Assembly (NCBI GenBank): GCA_963838375.1
Contig: CAWIQY010000015.1
Span: forward strand, 806,001 to 870,000
DNA: 64,000 bases
Source of the DNA: DVED01 sp963838375
GTDB lineage: Bacteria; Cyanobacteriota; Cyanobacteriia; Cyanobacteriales; Geitlerinemataceae
Direction: 5' to 3'
A program made the position numbers and the translations under genes. Shown here piece after piece: positions 27,001 to 33,632 of the stretch (position 1 is its first letter; each line of letters opens with the position of its first letter). The notes under the pieces are model-generated. The model was not told where the DNA came from and searched no databases. It saw nothing but the letters and a program-made list of their open reading frames with translations.

Positions 27001-27052
27001 CCAATACCACCACGATCGATTTTCCGATTTTTTGCCAGATCTCGTTCTTCAT
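24035..27052 (-). CDS. UPF0182 family large membrane protein
   Basis: 1005 residues, the usual size. The N-terminal third carries about seven membrane segments (first VVVLGLFLTIDLAVRPI), with the GLWFQEVGYFDTFL motif typical of UPF0182. A large extracytoplasmic domain follows, containing conserved pieces such as NVQVSIPLGFPRIYYGEQ, LEFDYPQGNDNAYNTYDG and SYLYWIIDAYTTSDRYPYS. The acidic C-terminal tail ends VEPQPADVLE. Biochemical function is not established for the family. It starts at ATG 27050-27052 and stands alone. Confidence 0.93.
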   Translation of the reverse strand: MKNEIWQKIGKSIVVVLGLFLTIDLAVRPIAKGLWFQEVGYFDTFLVRILTQGAIWTVVFGFTFAFLGGNLWLTRRFRYPQDWEDLKRDIVWISSTDRRFLPLTAPLEILALVAASLGFGMGIACILFHNAVIAANLWHPDYTSPSILPALPPRLTFQWIGQQFAVLPQHPIRLGVPVALSVFLLFFPEFGAWASAILLSLGFGTILSAHWMQILQFFQPTLFNLVEPIFQQDISFYTFILPLAEILEIWLFSTVFFTLFTVALIYVLSGKALSQGRFPGFSRPQKRHIQGLFGGVMLAVAFRYALERYELLYSSDGVIYGGSYTDIMVRLNANMILSWIAIAISMMLFLRAMFAIPPAEKSQKRRFSQVIPPAETLSIYFITSVTVSWIVPFAFQRLAVQPNELTYETPYIKRSIEFTRKGFNLSAIEAQTFNPGGELTAADLKTNAPTLDNIRLWDARPLLETNRQLQQIRLYYRFPSAHIDRYTIRRQPTPDNPKAAEKRQTIVAARELDYTAVPQQAQTWINKHLVYTHGFGFTMSPVNTVAPSGLPEYFVRGIGTEVPEEEETKSPIEVADPNVQVSIPLGFPRIYYGEQTDTHVMTPTNTLEFDYPQGNDNAYNTYDGHGGIQLGQGWRRIVFAIYLRDWRMLFTKNFTPDTKILFRRNIADRIRHIAPFLRYDKPYLTIADANLDRPDQPSDSGSYLYWIIDAYTTSDRYPYSDPGSHSFNYIRNSVKVVVDAYNGTVKFYVVDPTDPLVATYQKIFPNLFQPIEKFPQSLRVHLRYPVEFFNVQAERLLTYHMTDPQVFYNREDQWEIPTEIYRDESQQVEPYYLIMKLPTATSEEFILLTPLTPTKRNNLVAWLAARSDGQNYGKLLLYQFPKQELVFGPGQIEARINQQPQISEQFSLWDQQGSRVIKGNLLVIPIEQSLLYVEPIYLEAEKNSLPTLIRVVVAYKDSIVMAPTLDQAIETIFNPKKIPDSNIIRSTDELIPNVDVEPQPADVLE

Positions 27053-27339
27053 AGTTCTCTATGCGATCGGATCGGGATCGACACCTAGAGATCGCCGTTT
27101 TTCTACTTATTTCTACTTTCTACTTCTGGCTGCGCGGCATCTGGACATGACGTTTTCCAGGTTTTGTAACTCATTTCTTTTGGGCAATTACCGATCGAAA
27201 TTAGAGCGTGGGTGGGGCGCAGCGGTCTGAGCAAAGCGTGTCGAAAGTGACAGTGAAAGCGAAAAAGATGCGATCGACCGACAAACCTTATTTTGTCAGA
27301 GCGGTTACAACTTTAGGTTTTAATAGTGCATTGACATAC

Positions 27340-27623
27340 TCACCGCCGTAAACGAGCGATGATTCTTGACACTTCATTGGGTCGTGCTACAAACGTAGTC
27401 TTACCGTCCCTCCATGTCCGTTTAAAGTCGTGGCGATGCCCCATCCCGACTGTTTGAATATTTTTAGCCGCATTTTCGTTCCTATCCTGTTCTGTACCGC
27501 AATTCAGACAAAGAACAGATCGAACCGATATCGAGTTTGCCCCAACCGCTTGCAAATAGCGAGCGCATCATTCCAGACCACTCTGATACAACCAAACAGG
27601 CGAGCTAAATCTTGCTGCCATTC
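27340..27623 (-). pseudogene. tnpB: IS200/IS605-type TnpB remnant with internal deletion
   Basis: Two ends of a TnpB protein are joined and the middle is gone. The upstream end reads LARLFGCIRVVWNDALAICK, the usual N-terminal segment. A different frame then gives LCLNCGTEQDRNENAAKNI, the last zinc-ribbon CxxC and the RuvC-III Asp/Asn motif, running to a stop at 27340. Some 300 codons with the other catalytic acids are missing. It begins directly at the stop codon of the small membrane-protein gene at 27624. Confidence 0.8.
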
Positions 27624-27746
27624 TTAATGTGCAGACCCATTCCCATGGTAGTTATCAGAGTCGTAGAATCCATTTTTCGTACCGAAAAACAGACACAAAA
27701 TGGTAAATACGGGAGTCAAGATCAGTAAAGCTAATTTAACATCCAT
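27624..27746 (-). CDS. Tiny single-span membrane protein
   Basis: 40 residues: MDVKLALLILTPVFTILCLF at the N-terminus is one membrane helix, followed by a polar tail FGTKNGFYDSDNYHGNGSAH. The pattern (short N-terminus, one span, conserved-looking polar tail) resembles the small subunits attached to photosynthetic or NDH-1 complexes, but I cannot match it to a named subunit. GGAGAG lies upstream of the ATG at 27744-27746. The TnpB remnant begins at its stop. Confidence 0.65.
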   Translation of the reverse strand: MDVKLALLILTPVFTILCLFFGTKNGFYDSDNYHGNGSAH

Positions 27747-28001
27747 CAACAATCTACTCTCCAATTATCCAGAAACTGTTTCCGAACGCTTTCGACTCAT
27801 ACTATAGCAGATGGGCTTTGACAGGCTCGCCGAACTTTTATGACGGTGATTTTTGACACTTCTCGGGGAGGCGCACCTGTCCGTTTCCAGTCTCCCAAAG
27901 CCTTACTGCGAGGGTTCCAGCATCCGATCGCACGCTCCCTCTTTCCAAAAAAAACAAACAGCCGTCGATCGAGATCTGGGACTGGAAACCTAACATTCTA
28001 G

Positions 28002-28112
28002 TCAACCCGTAAATCCGACAACCAAAAACAGGACTGCACCCAATCCCGCCAGAATCGTCAGCACTAAACCCGCATTGGGGCTGCCTTTCCAAGAATAGTT
28101 TTTATCGTTCAT
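28002..28112 (-). CDS. Tiny single-span membrane protein
   Basis: 36 residues: a short polar N-terminus MNDKNYSWKGSPNAG, then one hydrophobic helix LVLTILAGLGAVLFLVVGF ending TG. It lies between iscS and the 27624 gene on the same strand. Length and topology suggest a small thylakoid or plasma-membrane subunit; no name is assigned. Start at ATG 28110-28112. Confidence 0.6.
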   Translation of the reverse strand: MNDKNYSWKGSPNAGLVLTILAGLGAVLFLVVGFTG

Positions 28113-28192
28113 CTTCGATCTCTGTTTTAGTTCTCTACTCCCAAATTTTAGACTTTTTTAAGATTTTTGACGAGTTCAGCTCATCCTGGTGT

Positions 28193-29386
28193 TTATCCAT
28201 GCCGCCAGACCGAGGAAAGTCTGCCAGTCGCGCGGCGTAAAGCTTGGATGGTAGAAAGGGCGTGTTCGGCAACCCGATCTATCTCTTCCGCCGTGTTGAA
28301 CCGTCCAATGCCAAATCGTAGCGAAGCGTAAGCCAGATCCGGATCTTGTCCGATTGCCGTCAGAACGTGAGACGGTTCTATTTTCGCACTGGTACACGCC
28401 GAACCCGAAGACACGGCAACAACTGGTTGCAATCCCAACAATAAGGCTTGACCGTCCACCCCTTCCACACTGAGGTTGAGATTACCCGGAAGGCGCTGTG
28501 TCGGATGCCCGTTGAGATGAATGCCGTCGAGAGTGGATAGTTTATCCCACAAGCGCTGTCGCAGTTCGCACAGCCTTCCCGCTTCGGTATCCATCTCCTC
28601 CATGCCCAATTCTACCGCTTTGGCAAATCCAACAATTTGGGGCGTTGCCAGAGTTCCCGATCGCATTCCCCGTTCGTGTCCCCCTCCGTGGAGTTGCTGC
28701 GCGAGTTTGACTCTGGGGTGGCGGCGGCGGACGTACAGTGCCCCAATCCCCTTTGGACCGTAGACTTTGTGGGCAGTCAGAGACATCAGATCGATCGACA
28801 TTGCCCGAACATCTAGGGGGATTTTCCCGATCGCCTGTGCCCCGTCTGTATGGAACAGGATACCGCGATCGTGACACATCGCCCCAATTTCGCCGATCGG
28901 CTGGACTACCCCAATTTCGTTATTGGCTACCATCACCGATACAAAAATAGTATCCGATCGCATTGCCGACTCTAATTTCTGGAGATCGATTAACCCATCG
29001 ACTCCCACCGGCAAAAATGTCACCTCAAACCCCAACGATTCCAAATACCGACAGGGATCGAGAACTGCATTATGTTCGGTTTCTAAGGTAATCGCATGGC
29101 GACCTTTACTGAAATAAGCTTCGGCAACTCCCTTTATCGCCAAGTTATTCGCTTCCGTCGCGCCACTGGTCAATACGATTTCCTCTGGAGTCGCGCCGAT
29201 GGCGTCGGCAAGGGTTTGCCGCGCCTGCTTGACTGCGGCTTCCCCTTCCCAGCCGTAGAGGTGATTGATACTGGCAGCATTGCCAAAATGTTGGGTGAAA
29301 TAGGGCAACATCGCAGCCATTACACGATCGTCTACAGGCGTCGTGGCGTGGCAGTCGAGATAAATTGGACGGGAATCAGATATCAT
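28193..29386 (-). CDS. iscS: Cysteine desulfurase (NifS/IscS type)
   Basis: PLP enzyme that removes sulfur from cysteine for Fe-S clusters and thiolation. 397 residues. YLDCHATTPVD is at the start, ETEHNAVLDPC carries the cofactor-stacking His, SLTAHKVYGPKG the Schiff-base Lys, and SSGSACTSAKIEPSHVL the catalytic Cys loop, which is long as in group I (NifS/IscS) enzymes. The C-terminus (RRATGRLSSVWRHG) is basic. No iscU or scaffold gene is next to it. A six-unit heptamer array lies eight bases upstream of its start codon. Confidence 0.94.
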   Translation of the reverse strand: MISDSRPIYLDCHATTPVDDRVMAAMLPYFTQHFGNAASINHLYGWEGEAAVKQARQTLADAIGATPEEIVLTSGATEANNLAIKGVAEAYFSKGRHAITLETEHNAVLDPCRYLESLGFEVTFLPVGVDGLIDLQKLESAMRSDTIFVSVMVANNEIGVVQPIGEIGAMCHDRGILFHTDGAQAIGKIPLDVRAMSIDLMSLTAHKVYGPKGIGALYVRRRHPRVKLAQQLHGGGHERGMRSGTLATPQIVGFAKAVELGMEEMDTEAGRLCELRQRLWDKLSTLDGIHLNGHPTQRLPGNLNLSVEGVDGQALLLGLQPVVAVSSGSACTSAKIEPSHVLTAIGQDPDLAYASLRFGIGRFNTAEEIDRVAEHALSTIQALRRATGRLSSVWRHG

Positions 29387-29393
29387 TTAATTG

Positions 29394-29435
29394 TTGATGG
29401 TTAATAGTTGATGGTTGATAGTTGATGGTTGACGA
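29394..29435. repeat. Six-unit heptamer array upstream of iscS
   Basis: Units TTGATGG, TTAATAG, TTGATGG, TTGATAG, TTGATGG, TTGACGA run without a gap, starting eight bases from the iscS start codon. Confidence 0.75.
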
Positions 29436-29505
29436 TCTAATTGAAATCTAATTGAAACTTGCCAAACACTGCACATTCGGCACTGCACTCTCGATCGCCA
29501 ACAAC

Positions 29506-29844
29506 TCACCATTTCCCGACTTCATCCAGAAAAGGCTGAGATTGGCTCGATCGAAGGCTGGTTGTAGCTGTTGCGTGCGTTCCTCCACTTGCCGCCCACG
29601 ATCGCGCTTGACCCATTTGGGTTTGTTTCCACGCCTCAAAGGACTCTCTTGGCAAGTCTTGTCGTCGATCTAGATTAACTTGACCCGCCCACAACTTTTC
29701 GGTTTCGATTTCATCTCGAAAAACGCTTAAGTAGCCCGCAATCCGATCGCCATCGCGCAGAGGAATTTTCAACATACTGCCAATCGCCATCGATCGAAAC
29801 GCAAATTGCAAAGATCGTAGTTCCAGAGAGCGGTAGAGATCGCC
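29506..29844 (-). pseudogene. Fragment of a phytochrome-like GAF domain
   Basis: The minus-strand reading GDLYRSLELRSLQFAFRSMA followed by MLKIPLRDGDRIAGYLSVFR and DRRQDLPRESFEAWKQTQMG matches the end of GAF domains in cyanobacterial phytochrome-like histidine kinases. An in-frame stop lies just upstream (29854-29856). After QARSW the frame degenerates. No kinase domain follows. About 110 codons of a much larger gene are left, beside a tRNA gene. Confidence 0.7.
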
Positions 29845-29970
29845 ACGGACAGCCTATCGGCAACTCGAGGACGTGCAACGAGTTGTGCTTCCCCAATGGT
29901 ATCGGATTCTGCATGGTGCCAGACCAGCAGTCCCCAAAGCGCCTCGTTGGTTTTCGTCTTATTTGGATAA

Positions 29971-30042
29971 CTGGGGCGGAAGGATTCGAACCTCCGAATG
30001 GCTGGACCAAAACCAGCTGCCTTACCACTTGGCGACGCCCCA
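29971..30042 (-). tRNA. tRNA-Gln (anticodon UUG)
   Basis: 72 nt. The acceptor stem TGGGGCG pairs with CGCCCCA with G as discriminator. The D arm contains GCCAAGTGGTAAGGC. The anticodon stem GCTGG/CCAGC closes loop TTTTGGT with TTG at 34-36. The T arm is GGAGGTTCGAATCCTTCC. CCA is not encoded. Confidence 0.95.
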
Positions 30043-30319
30043 CTGCATTTAAGCCTTTCTATCATAACAGCTACTTCCCCCAATTTGTCAAGCCGATCGT
30101 GGGATCTTGTTTTCAGGCGATCGATAACAATGTAAAGGAATTGCGAATCGACTCGAAATCGTGTTAAGTAAGTGGAATAGACAATTGCCGCCACTCTAGT
30201 TTGACTAGGATGAAAGCCGCCTATTGTCGTTCCCTAATACGATTGGGTTTTGACCGATTCCTGGAAAGCTGACAGAGCAGCAGCCCAAGCGCTGAATGCT
30301 TACAACAGATTGAAACTCT

Positions 30320-30703
30320 ATGTCTTCGAGTGAGGGTCGAACTTTAACCATTTTGGCTGTGGACGATAGCCCCGTGATGCAAGCCACGATCGAGCGCGCG
30401 TTGGGGAGCAAGTATCGTGTATTGGTTCAGGATAACGCCTTGGATGCGTTGAGCTTAATCTACCACGAGCCGATCGCCGTGCTGTTGCTCGATGTGTCTA
30501 TGCCGGAAATTGACGGTTTGGAACTGTGCCGCACCGTACGAAATTTACCGCAGTTTCAGGAATTACCCATTATTATGCTCACCGCCCGAGATAAAGCCTT
30601 TGATAAAGTCAAAGGTCGGATGGCGGGAGCCACAGAATATCTTACCAAACCCTTTGATGCCCAACAGTTGCGCCAAATCGTCGATCGGTACGCCAAGACT
30701 TAG
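30320..30703 (+). CDS. Single-domain response regulator
   Basis: 127 residues consisting only of a CheY-type receiver. The acidic pair is in ILAVDDSPVM, the phospho-acceptor Asp in VLLLDVSMPEIDGLELC (near residue 60), the Thr in IIMLTARD and the Lys in YLTKPFD. There is no output domain, so it acts by protein contact, as in phototaxis or pilus-control relays. ATG at 30320. It lies 82 bp upstream of uxs; co-transcription is possible but nothing links their functions. Confidence 0.9.
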   Translation: MSSSEGRTLTILAVDDSPVMQATIERALGSKYRVLVQDNALDALSLIYHEPIAVLLLDVSMPEIDGLELCRTVRNLPQFQELPIIMLTARDKAFDKVKGRMAGATEYLTKPFDAQQLRQIVDRYAKT

Positions 30704-30784
30704 ATTTTGCCAGCCTGGACGATCGACGCGATCGCCGGATACCTTAAAATCGAGTTTCATCTCAAGATCAATAATATAGTTCCC

Positions 30785-31720
30785 ATGAGAATTTTAGTTA
30801 CGGGTGGTGCGGGGTTTCTAGGGTCTCACCTCATCGATCGGTTAATGGAACAGGGTCATGAAGTGATATGCCTAGATAACTACTTCACCGGCTGCAAGCG
30901 CAATATCTTAAAGTGGATCGGACATCCCTACTTCGAGATGATCCGCCACGATATCACCGAACCCATCGGCTTAGAAGTGGATCAAATTTACCACCTCGCC
31001 TGTCCGGCATCCCCCATCCACTACCAGTACAACCCCGTCAAGACCGTCAAAACCAACGTCCTCGGGACACTGAATATGCTCGGTCTTGCCAAACGGGTCA
31101 AAGCCCGATTTTTTCTGGCGTCCACCTCCGAAGTCTACGGAGATCCAGACGTACATCCCCAGGTGGAAGAGTATCGCGGCAACGTCAATCCCATTGGCTT
31201 GCGCGCCTGTTACGACGAAGGCAAGCGGGTGGCAGAAACCTTGTCGTTTGACTACCATCACCAAAGTGGGGTAGATATTCGCGTGGCGCGTATTTTCAAT
31301 ACTTACGGTCCGCGAATGCAGCAAAATGATGGACGGGTGGTGAGTAATTTGATCGTCCAAGCCTTGCAGGGAACCCCCTTAACGGTCTATGGCGATGGGT
31401 CACAAACCCGCAGCTTTTGTTATGTGTCTGACCTGATCGAGGGGATTATGCGGCTGATGAATAACGAAGAGCATACCGGTCCTGTCAATTTGGGTAATCA
31501 GGACGAATACACGATTTTACAACTGGCTAAATCCATTCAAAATGCGATCGACCCGAATGTAGAAATTCAATTTGAACCCCTACCCCAAGACGATCCCCGC
31601 CGCCGCCAACCCGATATTACCAAGGCGAGGAATTGGTTGGGATGGGAACCCACCGTTCCTTTAGAAGAGGGGTTAAAGTTGACTATAGAGGATTTTCGAG
31701 AGCGTCTGGAAGCGCAATAG
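30785..31720 (+). CDS. uxs: UDP-glucuronate decarboxylase (UDP-xylose synthase)
   Basis: Extended short-chain dehydrogenase that turns UDP-glucuronate into UDP-xylose. 311 residues from ATG 30785 (MRILVTGGAGFLGSHLIDRL). The NAD-binding GxxGxxG is at residues 7-13. TSEVYGDP supplies the active-site Ser/Thr and Glu, and CYDEGKRVAE the catalytic Tyr and Lys. FNTYGPRM and GDGSQTRSFCYVSDL are typical of UXS. The next gene encodes UDP-glucose dehydrogenase, so the two form a two-step route from UDP-glucose to UDP-xylose for surface polysaccharide. Confidence 0.92.
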   Translation: MRILVTGGAGFLGSHLIDRLMEQGHEVICLDNYFTGCKRNILKWIGHPYFEMIRHDITEPIGLEVDQIYHLACPASPIHYQYNPVKTVKTNVLGTLNMLGLAKRVKARFFLASTSEVYGDPDVHPQVEEYRGNVNPIGLRACYDEGKRVAETLSFDYHHQSGVDIRVARIFNTYGPRMQQNDGRVVSNLIVQALQGTPLTVYGDGSQTRSFCYVSDLIEGIMRLMNNEEHTGPVNLGNQDEYTILQLAKSIQNAIDPNVEIQFEPLPQDDPRRRQPDITKARNWLGWEPTVPLEEGLKLTIEDFRERLEAQ

Positions 31721-32032
31721 AAAATTCTGTCAGATTCGGGTGTTCACGGGAGTTCAGAAGTTACAAGAGTAGGGTCTTTGGTTGCTTCTTGCCTATACTG
31801 ACAAGCCTTTAGGAGGGAGACGCCTTTCTTTCTGAACGGTTTGGGAAAATGGAAAAAGGGGAGATGTTCACTCTGAACTGGGAACCCCTGACTCCGCACT
31901 CTACACTTCTACTAACCTCTAACTCCTAACAAGGTTAAATTTAGGTTGACTGAGATCGACTTTCTAACGGGAGTGAATCCGTTCAACCCCACTGAAAATC
32001 CCCTAAGTTCATCATCGAGGATTGTATTAACT
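31721..32032 (+). other. uxs-ugd intergenic region
   Basis: About 310 bp. I see no gene, terminator or convincing promoter. The frame of ugd is open back to 31946 but lacks protein-like sequence before 32033. Confidence 0.4.
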
Positions 32033-33400
32033 ATGCGCGTTTGTGTAATTGGGACTGGATATGTCGGTTTAGTCACGGGAGCGTGTCTCGCCCATACGGG
32101 ACACGATGTGATCTGCGTTGACAACAACGAAGAAAAGGTCAAAATGATGAAAGCCGGACGTTCCCCGATCTTCGAGCCGGGACTGTCGGAGATTATGGAG
32201 TCGGCGATCGAAGCCGGGAAAATTGAGTTTACCACCGATCTCGGCGCAGGCGTGACTCACGGCGAGATTTTATTTATTGCAGTCGGCACGCCGCCGCTGC
32301 CGACTGGGGAAAGCGATACTCGCTATGTGGAAGCGGTGGCACGAGGCATCGGCTCTCATCTGGGTGATGGCTATAAGGTCATTGTCAATAAATCTACAGT
32401 CCCAATTGGTTCGGGGGATTGGGTGCGGATGATCGTTCTCGATGGTATGGCTGAACGTCAGAAATCTCTGGGTGACGCGGCATCTGCTTCTGCGGCGGAG
32501 TTTGATGTGGTCAGCAATCCCGAGTTTTTGCGGGAAGGATCGGCAATTTACGATACCTTCAATCCCGATCGGATTGTCCTCGGTAGCAACGCTTCTAAAG
32601 CGCTGGAAATGATGCAGGAACTGTATCTGCCCATTGTCGAGCGCAAGTGTGCAGAAGATGCGTCCCTGCCTCCGGTGCCGATCGTTTTGACAGATTTGAA
32701 CTCGGCGGAGATGATTAAGTATGCCGCAAATTCGTTCTTAGCAACGAAAATTAGCTTTATCAATGAAGTTGCCAATATTTGCGATCGGGTGGGCGCAGAT
32801 GTCACCCAAGTGGCAAAAGGCATCGGTTTAGACTCCCGCATCGGTCAGAAGTTTCTCCAAGCTGGGATTGGCTGGGGAGGATCTTGTTTCCCCAAAGATG
32901 TGTCGGCATTGGTTCACACCGCAGATGACTACGGCTATGATGCACAGTTGCTCAAAGCGGCGGTCGATGTCAACAAGCGTCAGCGATTGCTGGCGTTGGA
33001 AAAACTCCAGAAGGAATTGAAGATTCTTAAAGGCAAAACTATCGGTTTATTGGGATTGACATTCAAACCCGATACCGATGATATGCGCGATGCACCTTCC
33101 TTGTTGCTCATCGAAAATCTGAACCGTTTGGGGGCGAAGGTAAAAGCTTACGATCCGATCGTTTCCAGTTCTGGTTTGCGCGATGGCTTGAGTGGAGTGG
33201 TGGTGGAAACCGATCCCGAACGGCTGGCAGATGGCTGCGATGCCTTGGTTCTCGTCACCGATTGGCAGCAGTTTCTCGATCTCGATTATGAGGCTATGTC
33301 GCAGTCGATGAACGCTCCGGTGATGATCGATGGTCGGAACTTCCTCGATCGCAATAAGCTAGAAGCGGTGGGCTTCCGCTATGTTGGTGTCGGTCGATAA
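32033..33400 (+). CDS. ugd: UDP-glucose 6-dehydrogenase
   Basis: NAD-dependent four-electron oxidation of UDP-glucose to UDP-glucuronate. 455 residues from ATG 32033 (MRVCVIGTGYVGLVTGACLA), the family start. The active-site segment GWGGSCFPKDVSAL carries the catalytic Cys and Lys, with LTFKPDTDDMRDAPS in the C-terminal domain. A terminator follows the stop. Its product is the substrate of the upstream uxs gene. Confidence 0.95.
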   Translation: MRVCVIGTGYVGLVTGACLAHTGHDVICVDNNEEKVKMMKAGRSPIFEPGLSEIMESAIEAGKIEFTTDLGAGVTHGEILFIAVGTPPLPTGESDTRYVEAVARGIGSHLGDGYKVIVNKSTVPIGSGDWVRMIVLDGMAERQKSLGDAASASAAEFDVVSNPEFLREGSAIYDTFNPDRIVLGSNASKALEMMQELYLPIVERKCAEDASLPPVPIVLTDLNSAEMIKYAANSFLATKISFINEVANICDRVGADVTQVAKGIGLDSRIGQKFLQAGIGWGGSCFPKDVSALVHTADDYGYDAQLLKAAVDVNKRQRLLALEKLQKELKILKGKTIGLLGLTFKPDTDDMRDAPSLLLIENLNRLGAKVKAYDPIVSSSGLRDGLSGVVVETDPERLADGCDALVLVTDWQQFLDLDYEAMSQSMNAPVMIDGRNFLDRNKLEAVGFRYVGVGR

Positions 33401-33423
33401 GTCGATCGTCAACAATTCTTGAG

Positions 33424-33456
33424 ACCCCCAATTTCTCCACGAAATCGGGGGTTTTT
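33424..33456 (+). terminator. Rho-independent terminator after ugd
   Basis: Stem ACCCCCAATTTC / GAAATCGGGGGT with one A-C mismatch, loop TCCAC, then TTTTT. It closes the ugd transcript, 24 bp after the stop codon. Confidence 0.85.
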
Positions 33457-33632
33457 ATGTTAAACAGCTTAGCTTTTTCATCCAGGGTTGGTCGATCGTT
33501 TTTCAGCGCTCTCCCAGCTCATCTCCACCCAAACGTTAAAAACCTACACTTGTCAGGGTGGAGAGGGTTACGCACAGATCGGGACAATAGGTGTGCGTAA
33601 ATCCGATTCGATCGATCGTTGTGCCGCAGAAA

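Larger units (their letters stand above)
29387..29970. other. iscS-tRNA-Gln intergenic region
   Basis: Nearly 600 bp without an intact gene. It holds a heptamer array (29394-29435) and a minus-strand remnant of a phytochrome-type GAF domain (29506-29844). Confidence 0.6.
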
